Source: Carbonactinospora thermoautotrophica (GTDB taxonomy: Bacteria > Actinomycetota > Actinomycetes > Streptomycetales > Carbonactinosporaceae). From it: DNA of 64,000 bases. The stretch lies in NCBI RefSeq assembly GCF_001543895.1, contig NZ_JYIJ01000011.1, positions 1 through 64,000 of the forward strand, read 5' to 3'. Under the pieces are notes generated by a model that did not search any database, was not told where the DNA came from, and saw only the letters and a program-made list of their open reading frames with translations. A program made the translations under genes and the position numbers. The stretch's first letter is position 1. Each line of letters begins with the position of its first letter. Of this stretch, positions 52,150 to 61,533 are shown in pieces.

Positions 52150-52368
52150 TCACCGCAACACAACGGGTAGCGACTCGTCGCTCGGGTCGGGCCGCGGCTC
52201 CTGGTGGGGCGGCCATGGCCCGGGCACCGGCTGGCTGGCTATCTTGAGCCAGTCGACGATCGCAGGAAACGACCAAATGGTCGGGCTCTTGCCGGTCTTC
52301 GGGACATGCTCGACCAGCTCGTACATGCGGGGATTGCCTTTGCTGTGTCCAGTTGACTCGACCGCCAT
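52150..52368 (-). CDS. Small hypothetical protein upstream of coxM
   Basis: A 72-residue protein from the ATG at 52368, preceded by GAGAGGAAC: MAVESTGHSKGNPRMYELVE, then HVPKTGKSPTIWSFPAIVDW and a Pro-rich end. No domain recognised. It lies 164 bp upstream of coxM on the same strand and may be the first gene of the operon or a leader protein. Confidence 0.5.
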   Translation of the reverse strand: MAVESTGHSKGNPRMYELVEHVPKTGKSPTIWSFPAIVDWLKIASQPVPGPWPPHQEPRPDPSDESLPVVLR

Positions 52369-52619
52369 CGTTTGTTCCTCTCGCTCGCTGAGTGCGTCTT
52401 CGCGAATCACTCGCACTGTCGAGTACAGCAAGCCGGAGCCGCGTCATCGCTGAGGCGGTGGTCACCCGCGCACACCCTTGCCCGCGCTCCGAGTGGGGCC
52501 GGCACGACCTCGTGGCCCGCGCCGGTGGGCATCTCGGACACTTCAGGTAGCCGCGAATATACTGATCAAGCTACACATTGACAACCCTTCGCCTATACCA
52601 CATTCGGCTCGCGAGAGCT

Positions 52620-53070
52620 GACTCGGGTCCGGCTGCGCCAAGAAGACCTTCGCCGAGCAGGTGCCCGACCTGGCCTTCCGTTACGGCCGCTGCACCTGGT
52701 GTTACGGAAGGAGGCCATCGCCCTGGCCCTGGGCGGCCGGGCCGGTGCCCGGCTGACCGGACACCAAGCGATCGGCATCGGCACCGACGCCCTGCTCCGC
52801 CTCGTCCGGGCTCTACCCGATCCGCAGGCCGGACGCGTGCGGGTGCTCGGCGTGGATGACTTCGCGCTCCGCCGCGGGCACAACCTGCGGCACGGCCCTG
52901 GTCGACCTGCAGACCCGCCGAGCCGCCACTTCGCACTCCGCCGACACTCTCGCGACCTGGCCCGATGCCCACCCCGGCATCGACGTCATCCACCGCGACC
53001 GGGCCAGCTTCTCTTCCAAAGGCGCCGCCCGCGGAGCCCCCACCCAGGGCGCAGACCGGTGGCAGGTTCG
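52620..53070 (+). pseudogene. ISL3-family transposase fragment
   Basis: Plus-strand pieces: KKTFAEQVPDLAFRYGRC, then IALALGGRAGARLTGHQAIG and [20 protein letters not shown] with [13 protein letters not shown], then a shifted TLATWPDAHPGIDVIHRDRA. These correspond to the zinc-finger to DDE portion of ISL3 transposases. It is a different lineage from the intact copy at 55536. Several frameshifts, no start and no end. Confidence 0.65.
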
Positions 53071-53531
53071 GTGCCGGCATGACCACCCTTCGGTGGAATC
53101 AGACCCTGCACAAGACCCGGGGCGGTTCATCTTGCGCCTCGGCGCCGCGTTCCTGTAGATCTCCACCGCGAGCGAGGTCACCGGCTACACCGAGATCACC
53201 GCGCAGCTGGTGGTTCTCGACACCGGCATGGGTACTGACCAGCGCGGCGACACCGAGGCGATCTGGGCGTCGCCCCTGCGACCAAGGCCGGCGGCGGTCA
53301 ACGACGTGACCCGGCTGCCGGGCGGCACGCTCGGCGTGGGGGTGGTAGGCAGCGTGTACGCGACTCGGTACAGCCACCGGATCAGCACCGCGTTTGGCAC
53401 GCACGGCAGGTGGGACCGCAGCCCGGTTCACTCCGGCGGGCCGGGGATCGCCGCGCTGAGCGCGGTGTTCGCTGCGGTCCGGTGCCGGCACCGGACCGCA
53501 GCGCTTGCCACCGAGTGGCCTGGACGGCGGC
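53071..53531. other. Region without a recognised gene
   Basis: On the plus strand one frame (about 53160-53480) shows coding-like composition: YTEITAQLVVLDTGMGTDQR, then PAAVNDVTRLPGGTLGVGVV and SVYATRYSHRISTAFG. There is no start near it and no family I recognise, so it may be a gene relic left between the ISL3 fragment and the convergent 518-residue gene. Confidence 0.3.
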
Positions 53532-55088
53532 TCAGCTGGCCAGGGCGTAATCCTTGCGGGATATCTTGCTGCGTGCCATCTGCCGTCGGGTGAGGGAGAA
53601 GAACAGCAGGCCGTACAGGGTCACCAGGATCCCTACGACGAGCAGCAGCGGCGCGAACACGGTCAGCCTCGGCCAGGTCGTGTCGACCTTCTGGAAGTTG
53701 CGTTGCTGGCGCTCCAGGACCGGGATCACATCGCTACTGAAGTAGTCCCTGATCTCCGGCACGGTCTTGACCGGGGCGCCGTCGAAGCGGCTCAGCTTGG
53801 TGATGTCCGGCTGGGCCTTCGCCACGTCGTTCCAGGCGCTGACTACCACGGGCAGGTTCTGGATCGCCTGGTTCAGGTGCGGGAAGTTGCTTTTCAGCGC
53901 CGCCGCCACCTGCTCGTTGCTGAGCTTCAGCGTGCTGGCCAGGAACGGGATCAGCTTCGGGAACTCGGCGGTCACGTTGGACAGCGGTATCGCGTTCAGC
54001 AGGCCGGTGGTGTGCGGGAACTTCTCCTGCAACGTGCTCAGCACGGCGGCCTCGGACAGCCCGGTCTGCTTCGAGACGAAGGCGACCAACTTGGGCACCT
54101 CGGAGCTCGCGCCGCCGGCCGGAGTGGCGATCGGGTCCACGGTGTCCACGGCCCGGGAGATCAGGTCGATGGCGGCCCGGTCACCGGCCACCCGCTCGGC
54201 GGTGAACGCCGGGCGGATGTCATCCAGCAGCTTCTGCCCGCCGGACAGCCGCGGGAACAGGTTCAGCGCGAAGACGAGCACGATCACGACGACCCCGACG
54301 ATGGTCACCACTGACCATCCGACCGCGGCCACCCCACTGGACAGGCCGCGCGCGGAGCCCCACGCCATCGCGGCGCCAAAGAGGATCACCGCGATGCCGA
54401 CCACGAGCAGCAGCGGGGTCAGGAAGGCCACGCCGCCGTAGCTGTCCAGGCCGCGGAAGTTGCCGTTCTGCCGCTCCAGCACGGGGATGACGTCGGAGCT
54501 GAAGTAGTCCCGGGCCTGCGGCACGGTGGTCACTCGCGTGCCATCGAACCGGGTCAGCGTGCCGGGGACTGAGTCCCAGCCGCTGGTAACCGCGGGCAGG
54601 TTCTGGATCGCCTGGTACAGGTGCGGGAAGTTGGCCTTCAGCGTGGCCATCACCTGGTCGGGTGTCAGCTTCAGCGTGGTGGCGAGGAAGGACACCAGCT
54701 GCGGCAGCTCGGCACTGACGTCGGACAGCGGCAGCGCGGTGAGCAGCCCAGTGGTGTGCGGGAATTGCTGCTGCAGCGTGGACAGCACCTGGGCCTGAGA
54801 CAGGCCGGTCTGCTGCGCGACGAAGGCGACCAGCTTGGGCACCTCGGAGCTCGCCCCGCCCTTGGCGGTGACCGCCGGGTCGAAGGCGTCGACGGTGGTG
54901 GAGACCATGTTGATGGCAGCCCGGTCACCGGCCACCCGGTCGGCGGTGAACGCCGGGCGCGCGTCGTTGATGAGGTTCTGCGCGGCATTCAGCCGTGGGA
55001 ACAGCTGCAGGCCCAGTACGAGGCCAACAATGATTACCCCCACCAATGCAACGCCTAACCATGCTGCTACGGCTGACTTGCGTCCCAT
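53532..55088 (-). CDS. Membrane protein with nested internal repeats
   Basis: A 518-residue protein from the ATG at 55088, preceded by GGAGG. Two halves of about 250 residues are clearly homologous. Each has a helix (GVALVGVIIVGLVLGLQLFP; VVTIVGVVVIVLVFALNLFP), an opening ARPAFTADRVAGDRAAI/IRPAFTAERVAGDRAAI, then SSEVPKLVAFV, FPHTTGLL, FPHL-QAIQNLP, RDYFSSDVIPVLERQ and a closing helix. Inside each half the segment L-V-F-...-L-..QV-.TL-...FPH occurs twice, giving four copies in all. The extracytoplasmic parts should be helical. No family recognised. It is on the cox strand, upstream of coxM, with ISL3 debris between. Confidence 0.7.
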   Translation of the reverse strand: MGRKSAVAAWLGVALVGVIIVGLVLGLQLFPRLNAAQNLINDARPAFTADRVAGDRAAINMVSTTVDAFDPAVTAKGGASSEVPKLVAFVAQQTGLSQAQVLSTLQQQFPHTTGLLTALPLSDVSAELPQLVSFLATTLKLTPDQVMATLKANFPHLYQAIQNLPAVTSGWDSVPGTLTRFDGTRVTTVPQARDYFSSDVIPVLERQNGNFRGLDSYGGVAFLTPLLLVVGIAVILFGAAMAWGSARGLSSGVAAVGWSVVTIVGVVVIVLVFALNLFPRLSGGQKLLDDIRPAFTAERVAGDRAAIDLISRAVDTVDPIATPAGGASSEVPKLVAFVSKQTGLSEAAVLSTLQEKFPHTTGLLNAIPLSNVTAEFPKLIPFLASTLKLSNEQVAAALKSNFPHLNQAIQNLPVVVSAWNDVAKAQPDITKLSRFDGAPVKTVPEIRDYFSSDVIPVLERQQRNFQKVDTTWPRLTVFAPLLLVVGILVTLYGLLFFSLTRRQMARSKISRKDYALAS

Positions 55089-55388
55089 GTGACCTCCAGC
55101 ATTCGCGGGTACAGTGCGTGGACCTTGCGACGAGGTGCTACTACGGAGCCTGGCTCCAGCCGGGACATTCGGGTTTCGCAGGGAACAGCGGGATTGCCGA
55201 AGCGGGGTCGCGGGGTGGCACATTTTACGGCGCTATACCGCGTCGACGCCATATCTGGGTAATCGAAATTCACTGCGGTCCGCTGCAAAGCCCGGCCGGA
55301 CCGGCCCCGCGGCCTCGCGGTCTCCTTCTCGCCCCCAGGACACCTACCACGGCTCCGGCACACCACGGGGCCGCCCACGCGAACACCT
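55089..55388. other. Intergenic region between the repeat protein and the ISL3 element
   Basis: No gene is seen. It must hold the promoter of the 518-residue protein (minus strand). The first 7 bases of the ISL3 target duplication, AACACCT, are at 55382-55388. Confidence 0.4.
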
Positions 55389-57167
55389 GTCGGCGACGGC
55401 TGAAAACGGGTTCTGGTTCTGGCCCATATTTCGTGATCGGCATGGCCCCCTGCGGGGTGCTGGCGAGGGCTCTGTGATCATGTTCGGGCGTGTGTTGATC
55501 ACGATCTGAGCGTTCTGCTGCCGCACCTGGCTGGTGTGGTGATCGAGCGGGTCGAGGAGATCCGTGGCGCGGTGTGGATCTGGGCGTATCCGCGGGGAGC
55601 GGCCGCGGCGTGTCCCGGCTGCGGTTGTGAGTCGGTGCGGGTGCACAGCCGGTATGAGCGCAGGCTCGCCGATGCGGCACTGGCCGGTCGGCGTGTGGTG
55701 ATTCGGCTGCGGGTGCGCCGGTTCTTCTGTGACGACGAAGGCTGTCGGGTCAGGACGTTCGCCGAGCAGGTCGCGGGCCTGACCGTGCCCTACGGTCGGC
55801 GCACGGCGCTGCTGCGGGCGATGCTGGAGGCGATCGGGGTGGCGCTGGCCGGCCGAGCCGGGTCCCGCCTGGCCGCCAGGTTAGGGATGCCGGTGGGCCG
55901 CAACGTGCTGCTCCGTCTGGTCCGGGCCCTGCCCGATCCCGAGGTCGGCCCGGTGGCGGTCCTCGGCGTGGACGACTTCGCGCTACGGCGTGGCCATCGC
56001 TACGGCACGGTCCTGGTCGACCTGGACACCCACCGGCCGATCGACGTCCTCGACGACCGGCAGGCCGAGACGTTCGCTGCCTGGCTGGCCGGGCATCCCG
56101 GCACCGCGGTGGTGTGTCGGGACCGCGCCGGCGCCTACGCCGAAGGCGCCCAAGCCGGTGCGCCAGAGGCGATCCAGGTCGCGGACCGCTGGCATGTGTG
56201 GCACAACCTCGCCGAGTACGTGGAGAAGACCGTCGCCGCCCACCACGGCTGTTTGCGCCGTGAGGCCGACATTCCACTCGAGGTCCCGGCTCAGGCGACC
56301 AGCGCCGCCGAACTCGCCGAGGCGGCCGAGGCCGCTCACGCCGAGCGCCGGGAGAACTCCCGCCTGGTGGCGCGCACCAAGGCCCGCTACGACGCGGTCC
56401 AGGCGCTGAAGGCCCAGGGCAAGGGCATCAAGCCGATCATGCGGGAACTCGGGCTGGCCAAGGAGACCGTGCGCCGCTTCTACCGCGCCGACAGCGTCGA
56501 GGAGTTGCTGGCCAAACCCCGCGCCGGACGGCCCAGCATCCTCGATGCCTACAAGCCCTACCTGCACGAACGCTGGAACGCCGGCTGCACAGGCGCCAGC
56601 ACCCTCTATCGGGAGATCACCGAACAGGGCTACCGGGGCAGCCTGGGCACCGTCGCCGCCTACCTCGCGCCGTTCCGGGCGCTGGGCGCCGCACCACCCG
56701 CCCAGCCAGCCGTGCCGAAGGTCCGCCGCATCACCTCCTGGATGCTGCGCCACCCCGATGACCTCGACGCCGACGAACAGGCCAAGCTCAAGCAGATCCT
56801 CGCCGTCTGTCCGCACCTGGACACCGCCGCCGCCCACGTCACGGCGTTCGCCGAGATCCTCACCGGCCGGCACGGCGAGCGCCTGGATTCCTGGATGGCC
56901 AAGGTCGACGCCGACGACCTGCCCCACCTGCACCGCTTCGTGCGAGGACTCAGGCGCGACTACACCGCCGTCCGCAACGGACTCACCCTCCCGCACAGCT
57001 CGGGCGCCGTGGAAGGCAACATCAACCGCATCAAAATGATCAAAAGGCAGATGTACGGCCGCGCCAAGTTCGACCTGCTCCGCAAACGCATCCTCCACGC
57101 CACCTGACAGCAAGGGCCAACTTCATCACGAAATATGGGCCAGAACCCAGATTCGGCCGTCGCCGAC
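55389..57167 (+). mobile_element. ISL3-family insertion sequence
   Basis: 1779 bp. The ends share GTCGGCGACGGC at the outer tip and GGTTCTGGCCCATATTTCGT further in (55417-55438 region and the complementary right end). The flanks are direct repeats AACACCT at 55382-55388 and 57168-57174. The transposase is intact, so this looks like a recent insertion. Confidence 0.85.
55536..57107 (+). CDS. ISL3-family transposase
   Basis: A 523-residue transposase from the GTG at 55536. N-terminal zinc finger: [20 protein letters not shown] with [16 protein letters not shown] core: [20 protein letters not shown] (Asp), [14 protein letters not shown] (Asp), and [20 protein letters not shown] (Glu) at the C-terminus. 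An inserted HTH region reads [20 protein letters not shown]. Full length for this long ISL3 subgroup. An in-frame TGA at 55494 limits upstream extension. Confidence 0.92.
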   Translation: MVIERVEEIRGAVWIWAYPRGAAAACPGCGCESVRVHSRYERRLADAALAGRRVVIRLRVRRFFCDDEGCRVRTFAEQVAGLTVPYGRRTALLRAMLEAIGVALAGRAGSRLAARLGMPVGRNVLLRLVRALPDPEVGPVAVLGVDDFALRRGHRYGTVLVDLDTHRPIDVLDDRQAETFAAWLAGHPGTAVVCRDRAGAYAEGAQAGAPEAIQVADRWHVWHNLAEYVEKTVAAHHGCLRREADIPLEVPAQATSAAELAEAAEAAHAERRENSRLVARTKARYDAVQALKAQGKGIKPIMRELGLAKETVRRFYRADSVEELLAKPRAGRPSILDAYKPYLHERWNAGCTGASTLYREITEQGYRGSLGTVAAYLAPFRALGAAPPAQPAVPKVRRITSWMLRHPDDLDADEQAKLKQILAVCPHLDTAAAHVTAFAEILTGRHGERLDSWMAKVDADDLPHLHRFVRGLRRDYTAVRNGLTLPHSSGAVEGNINRIKMIKRQMYGRAKFDLLRKRILHAT

Positions 57168-57588
57168 AACACCTCCGTGGTGTCAGCCGAACACGGTGTC
57201 AGGCACGACCCCAGGCCGCACAGGGCAACGACCGGTACTCACACGAGTACCGGGAAAGCGGTCTGTCGCCGTTCCTGTGGGAGTTGTGGGCACGCCTGGC
57301 CGTGGCCGAGTTCTTCGCCACCACACCCCTGTGGACGCTCCTGATCGGTCTCGCGCGCCGACACGAACGACGCTCCAGATCGGTCTCACTCCCGGAGCTG
57401 GACCCAGCCGGCACCGACCGTTCCGAGGTCGGGCAAGCGGGCTGAACGCCGAATTCCGCTCTACTGGAATCAGCGGAAAGCCAGCAGACACGACCCATCA
57501 GAATGACGAGCAGTGCCACGTGATGACCGGCACACGAATGCACCGCGTGGCACTGCTCGACATCAAGCGCTCGTTCGGGAGGCGGCGC
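57168..57588. other. Intergenic region with an orphan coding fragment
   Basis: On the plus strand 57227-57445 reads NDRYSHEYRESGLSPFLWEL then WARLAVAEFFATTPLWTLLI and ends in TGA. It has codon bias and a hydrophobic segment but no start. It may be the 3' part of a gene split by the ISL3 insertion. I do not recognise it. Nothing else stands out. Confidence 0.35.
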
Positions 57589-58185
57589 TCAGCGCAGCAG
57601 GCGCCAGGTCGCCGGCAACAGCCCGGCCGCGAGCGCGATCTTGAGCGCGTCGCCGGCCAGGAACGGGACCACACCGAGGGCGAGCGCCCTGCCGAAGTCC
57701 ACCCCGAGGGCCAGCATCAGCCCGGGCACCCCGAACGCGTAGATGACCAGATTGCCCAGCGCCATGGACGCGACCGTGGTAGGCACCCGCCGGTCCCAGC
57801 CCCGCTCGGCCAGCGCCCCGGCCAGCCCGGTGGCCACGAGCATGCCGAACAGGTACCCGGCCGTCGGGCTACCCAGCACGTCCAGGCCGCCGTGCTGCTG
57901 GGCGAAGACCGGCGCGCCCGCGAACCCGGCGGCCAGGTACAGCGCCATGGTCAGCGCACCCCGCGCCAACCCGTACGCGGTGCCGACGAGCAGCACCGCG
58001 AACGTCTGCCCGGTGACCGGCACCGGGCTGACCGGCAGCGGGATCGCCACCTGGGCGGAAAGCGCGATCAGCGCGACTCCGGCGACCACCAGGACGGCGT
58101 CGGTGAGCCAGCCCGCCCGCGGCAGCACCGCGCGGCGCAGGGTCGTCGAACTGGTCGCTGCCACAGCCATCGCGTCAGCGGTCAC
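57589..58185 (-). CDS. bioY: BioY-type biotin transporter S component
   Basis: A 198-residue membrane protein with about six helices. The BioY signature is seen in VAIPLPVSPVPVTGQTFAVL, followed by LVGTAYGLARGALTMALYLA, GFAGAPVFAQQHGGLDVLGS and PTAGYLFGMLVATGLAGALA. BioY binds biotin with high affinity and works alone or with the ECF energising module (BioM/BioN or shared EcfAT). No bioM or bioN is adjacent. GTG start at 58185. Confidence 0.9.
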   Translation of the reverse strand: MTADAMAVAATSSTTLRRAVLPRAGWLTDAVLVVAGVALIALSAQVAIPLPVSPVPVTGQTFAVLLVGTAYGLARGALTMALYLAAGFAGAPVFAQQHGGLDVLGSPTAGYLFGMLVATGLAGALAERGWDRRVPTTVASMALGNLVIYAFGVPGLMLALGVDFGRALALGVVPFLAGDALKIALAAGLLPATWRLLR

Positions 58186-58385
58186 GTGTCCTCCGTTCGC
58201 TCAGGGGCGGGTCGCGATGTAGCCGATCCGCCCGGGATCGCACGTCAGTATCGGGCCTGGCCCTCCGGCGCGGGTAGGCGGGGACCGGTACGGGAGGGCC
58301 GGTCACGACTCCTCCCGGAGGCGGGGCTCCGACCCGCGATCGTGGCGCGGCCCTCCGGACGTCCTCGCCCCGGGGAAACCACGGG

Positions 58386-59783
58386 TCAGGAGTCGAAGCC
58401 CAACCCCAGCCGGTCGAGCGCGCGCAGCCACAGGTTGCGCCGGCCGCCCCGCGCGTCAGCTCGGGCGATCGCCCACCGGGTGAGCTGGATGCCCGCGTAC
58501 CGCAGCGGCTCGGGCGGGAACGGCAGCGGCTTCTCCCGCACCATGCGCGGCCGGGTGCGCTCGGTGTCGCGCCCGGCGAGCAGGTCGAGCATGACCCGCG
58601 CGGCGAAGTGGGTCGCGCCGACGCCGAGTCCGGTGAAGCCGAGCGCGTACGCCACTCGGCCGCCCAGCGCGGTGCCGAAGAACACGCAGAACCGCGAGCA
58701 GGTGTCGATGACCCCGCCCCAACGGTGCGTGAACCGGACCCCCTCCAGTTGCGGGAAGGTGGCGAAGAAGTGCCGGGCGAGGGTGTCGAAGGTCTGCGGG
58801 CGCTGGTCGTACTCGGGGCGGATGCGGCTGCCGTAGTGGTAGATCGCGTCGTACCCGCCCCACAGGATCCGCCAGTCGGGGGTGAGCCGGTAGTAGTGGA
58901 ACTGGTTGCCCGCGTCCGAGAGCCCCTGCCGGCCCGCCCAGCCGATCGCGGCCCGCTGCTCCCCGGTCAGCGGCTCGGTCATCAGCGCGTAGTCGTACAC
59001 CGGGACCGTGTACCGGCGAAGCCGGCGCAGCAGCGGCGGGAACGCGTTCGTACCGAGCACCGCCCGGCCCGCGCGGACGGAGCCATGATCGGTGCGCAAC
59101 CGCACCCCGTCGCCCTCGGCGTCCAGGGACCGGACCGGCGAGCCCTCGAAGATCCGCACCCCGAGCCGCTCGCACGCCGCACGCAGCCCCCAGGCCAGGC
59201 GGGCCGGGTCGAGGAGCGCGGTGTCGCCGCGCCAGTACGCGCCGCCGAGGTAGGTGGGCGAGTCGACCTCGGCGCGCACCGCCTCGGCGTCCAGGAAGGT
59301 GACGTCCTGGCCGAGCCCCTTGGCCTGCTCGACCTCCTCCTCCAGGCCGGCGAGCTGCCAGGGTTCGGTGGCGACGACGATCTGGCCGGTGCGCTCGAAG
59401 TGGCAGTCGACGCCGTGCCGGGCGAGCGCGGCCTCGATCGCGTCCAGGTTCTCCCGCCCCAGCCGCAGCAGCTCGGGCATCTCCTCGGGCCAGCGGGCCA
59501 TGCCGTTGCCGAAGCCGTGGGTGAGGCTGGACTCGCAGAACCCGCCGTTGCGCCCGCTCGCCGCCCACCCGCACGTGCGGGCCTCGACGAGGACGACCTC
59601 CCGCGCGGGGTCCTCTTCCTTGGCCAGCAGCGCGGTCCACAGCCCGGTGTAGCCGCCGCCGACGACCGCCAGGTCGCAGCGGACCTCGCCGGCCAGCTCG
59701 GGCGCGGGGTCCGGGCGCAGGTCCGCGCGGTCGAGCCAGTACGGGACCGGCCGGGCGTCCCGGAGCGCGGGGTGCACGGTCAC
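58386..59783 (-). CDS. FAD-dependent amine/amino-acid oxidase of the polyamine operon
   Basis: A 465-residue DAO-family flavoprotein. The FAD Rossmann motif is CDLAVVGGGYTGLWTALLAK, then VVLVEARTCGWAASGRNGGF. The C-terminal FAD segment is VAYALGFTGLGVGATHFAAR. Relatives oxidise gamma-glutamylputrescine (PuuB) or other amines to aldehyde, ammonia and peroxide. The GTG at 59783 overlaps the potC stop (GTGA), so it is coupled to polyamine uptake; I infer a polyamine-derived substrate. Frame is open further upstream, inside potC, without meaning. Confidence 0.82.
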   Translation of the reverse strand: MTVHPALRDARPVPYWLDRADLRPDPAPELAGEVRCDLAVVGGGYTGLWTALLAKEEDPAREVVLVEARTCGWAASGRNGGFCESSLTHGFGNGMARWPEEMPELLRLGRENLDAIEAALARHGVDCHFERTGQIVVATEPWQLAGLEEEVEQAKGLGQDVTFLDAEAVRAEVDSPTYLGGAYWRGDTALLDPARLAWGLRAACERLGVRIFEGSPVRSLDAEGDGVRLRTDHGSVRAGRAVLGTNAFPPLLRRLRRYTVPVYDYALMTEPLTGEQRAAIGWAGRQGLSDAGNQFHYYRLTPDWRILWGGYDAIYHYGSRIRPEYDQRPQTFDTLARHFFATFPQLEGVRFTHRWGGVIDTCSRFCVFFGTALGGRVAYALGFTGLGVGATHFAARVMLDLLAGRDTERTRPRMVREKPLPFPPEPLRYAGIQLTRWAIARADARGGRRNLWLRALDRLGLGFDS

Positions 59784-60601
59784 CTCGCCTTCCGCCGCCC
59801 GACCCCTTGCCCGAGGAGCACCGCGGTGAGGGCGAGCAGGAACATGAGGGTGCCGATCACGTTGATCTGCACCGGGGTGCCCTTCGACGCCGCGCCCCAC
59901 ACGTACATGGGGAAGGTGATCGAGTGCGGGGCGGCGTTGAAGTTGGTGATGATGTAGTCGTCAAACGACAGCGAGAACGCCAGCAGCGCTGCGGCGAGGA
60001 TGCCGGGGAACACCAGCGGCAGCGTGACCCGCAGGAAGGCCTGCAGCTCGTTGGCGTACAGGTCCATGGCCGCCTGCTCCAGGCGCGGGTCGAGGCCGGC
60101 GAGCCGGGCCTTCACGGTGACGACCACGAAGCTCAGGCAGAACATGACGTGCGCGATCAGGATCGTCCACTGCCCGAGCGGGATGCCGAGGCCGACGAAC
60201 AGGGTGAGCAGGGAGGAGCCCATGACCACCTCGGGTGTGGCCATCGGCAGGAAGATCAGCAGGTTGGTCGCGGCCCGGCCGCGGAACCGGTGCCGGGCCA
60301 GCGCGAACGCCACCAGCGTGCCCAGCACGGTCGCGCCCAGGGTCGCCAGCAGGCCGATCTTCAGGCTCAGCCCCAGCGCCTCGCACAGCCCGGGCGCCCC
60401 GCACGGGTTCAGCCAGGCGTCGAGGGAGAAGCGGTTCCAGGTGTAGTTGAAGCGGCCGTTGGGGTCGTTGAACGAGAACAGGACGACGACCAGGTTGGGC
60501 AACAGCAGGTACCCGAAGGCCAGCACGGCCGCGATCACCACGAGGTGCTCGCGTAGCCAGCCCACGGCACCCTTGACTCGGCCCTCGGTTCGACGCGGCA
60601 T
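59780..60601 (-). CDS. potC: Polyamine ABC transporter permease PotC
   Basis: A 273-residue permease with six helices. First helix HLVVIAAVLAFGYLLLPNLV, followed by the PotC-like loop FSFNDPNGRFNYTWNRFSLD. The EAA coupling loop is LQAFLRVTLPLVFPGILAAA. The conserved PotC segment SFDDYIITNFNAAPHSITFP is present. It pairs with PotB in the membrane. Starts at 60601 overlapping the potB stop by one base. Confidence 0.92.
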   Translation of the reverse strand: MPRRTEGRVKGAVGWLREHLVVIAAVLAFGYLLLPNLVVVLFSFNDPNGRFNYTWNRFSLDAWLNPCGAPGLCEALGLSLKIGLLATLGATVLGTLVAFALARHRFRGRAATNLLIFLPMATPEVVMGSSLLTLFVGLGIPLGQWTILIAHVMFCLSFVVVTVKARLAGLDPRLEQAAMDLYANELQAFLRVTLPLVFPGILAAALLAFSLSFDDYIITNFNAAPHSITFPMYVWGAASKGTPVQINVIGTLMFLLALTAVLLGQGVGRRKAR

Positions 60602-61533
60602 CAGACCAGCTCCTCCGTGCCGGCGCGACGGACGTACAGGGAGACCAGGACGGCGATCGTCACCATGAGGGTGACCGACAGCGCGGCGGCCACCGGGTAG
60701 TCGAGCACCCGCAGGAACTGCGCGTCGATGACCTGGCCGATCATCGTGGTCTGCGGGCTGCCCAGCAGCTTGGAGTTGATGTAGTCACCGGTCGCCGGGA
60801 TGAAGGTGAGCAGCGTGCCGGCCACCACACCGGGCAGGGAGAGCGGCCAGGTGACCTTGCGGAACGCGGTCCACGGCGAGGCGTACAGGTCGCCGGCGGC
60901 CTCCAGCAGCCGGTGGTCGATCTTCTCCAGGCTCGCGTACAACGGCAGCACCATGAACGGCAGGAAGTTGTACGTCAGGCCGGTGATCACCGCGAACGGG
61001 CTGTTCATCAGCTGGTCGCCGGGCACCAGGTGGACCATGCGCAGCAGCGTCAGCAGCCCGGTCTCCCGGAAGAACGTGACGACCGGCCCGTCGTTGGTGA
61101 GGATCGTCTGCCAGGCCAGGGTGCGGATCAGGAAGCTGGTGAAGAACGGCGCGATCACCGTCACCAGCAGCAGGTTCTTCCACCTTCCGGCCCGGAACGC
61201 GATCGTGTACGCGAGCGGGTACCCGATGACCAGCCCGAGCAGGGTGGCCGCCGCCGCGTAGCCGAGCGAGCGCAGGAACTGCACGTGGTAGGCGCCGAGC
61301 GCGTCCAGGTACGTCTGCCAGTGCCAGGTGACCCGGTACCCCTCCTCGACCGAGCCGGTCTGCAGCGACTGGGAGACCAGGAACACCATCGGCACCGCGA
61401 AGAACACCAGCAGCCACAGCAGCCCGGGCGCCAGCAGCAGGTACGGGGTCAGGCTCCGCTGCGGCTCGGTGGCGGGCGGCGCCGTGCTCGACCCGCCGCC
61501 AGACCCCGTGCCCAGGTGGGTGAGCGCGGTCAT
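60601..61533 (-). CDS. potB: Polyamine ABC transporter permease PotB
   Basis: A 310-residue permease: LTPYLLLAPGLLWLLVFFAV at the N-terminal helix, the EAA-type loop GDLYASPWTAFRKVTWPLSL, and the PotB segment FIPATGDYINSKLLGSPQTT. Six predicted helices. The ATG at 61533 overlaps the potA stop by 4 bp. Confidence 0.92.
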   Translation of the reverse strand: MTALTHLGTGSGGGSSTAPPATEPQRSLTPYLLLAPGLLWLLVFFAVPMVFLVSQSLQTGSVEEGYRVTWHWQTYLDALGAYHVQFLRSLGYAAAATLLGLVIGYPLAYTIAFRAGRWKNLLLVTVIAPFFTSFLIRTLAWQTILTNDGPVVTFFRETGLLTLLRMVHLVPGDQLMNSPFAVITGLTYNFLPFMVLPLYASLEKIDHRLLEAAGDLYASPWTAFRKVTWPLSLPGVVAGTLLTFIPATGDYINSKLLGSPQTTMIGQVIDAQFLRVLDYPVAAALSVTLMVTIAVLVSLYVRRAGTEELV

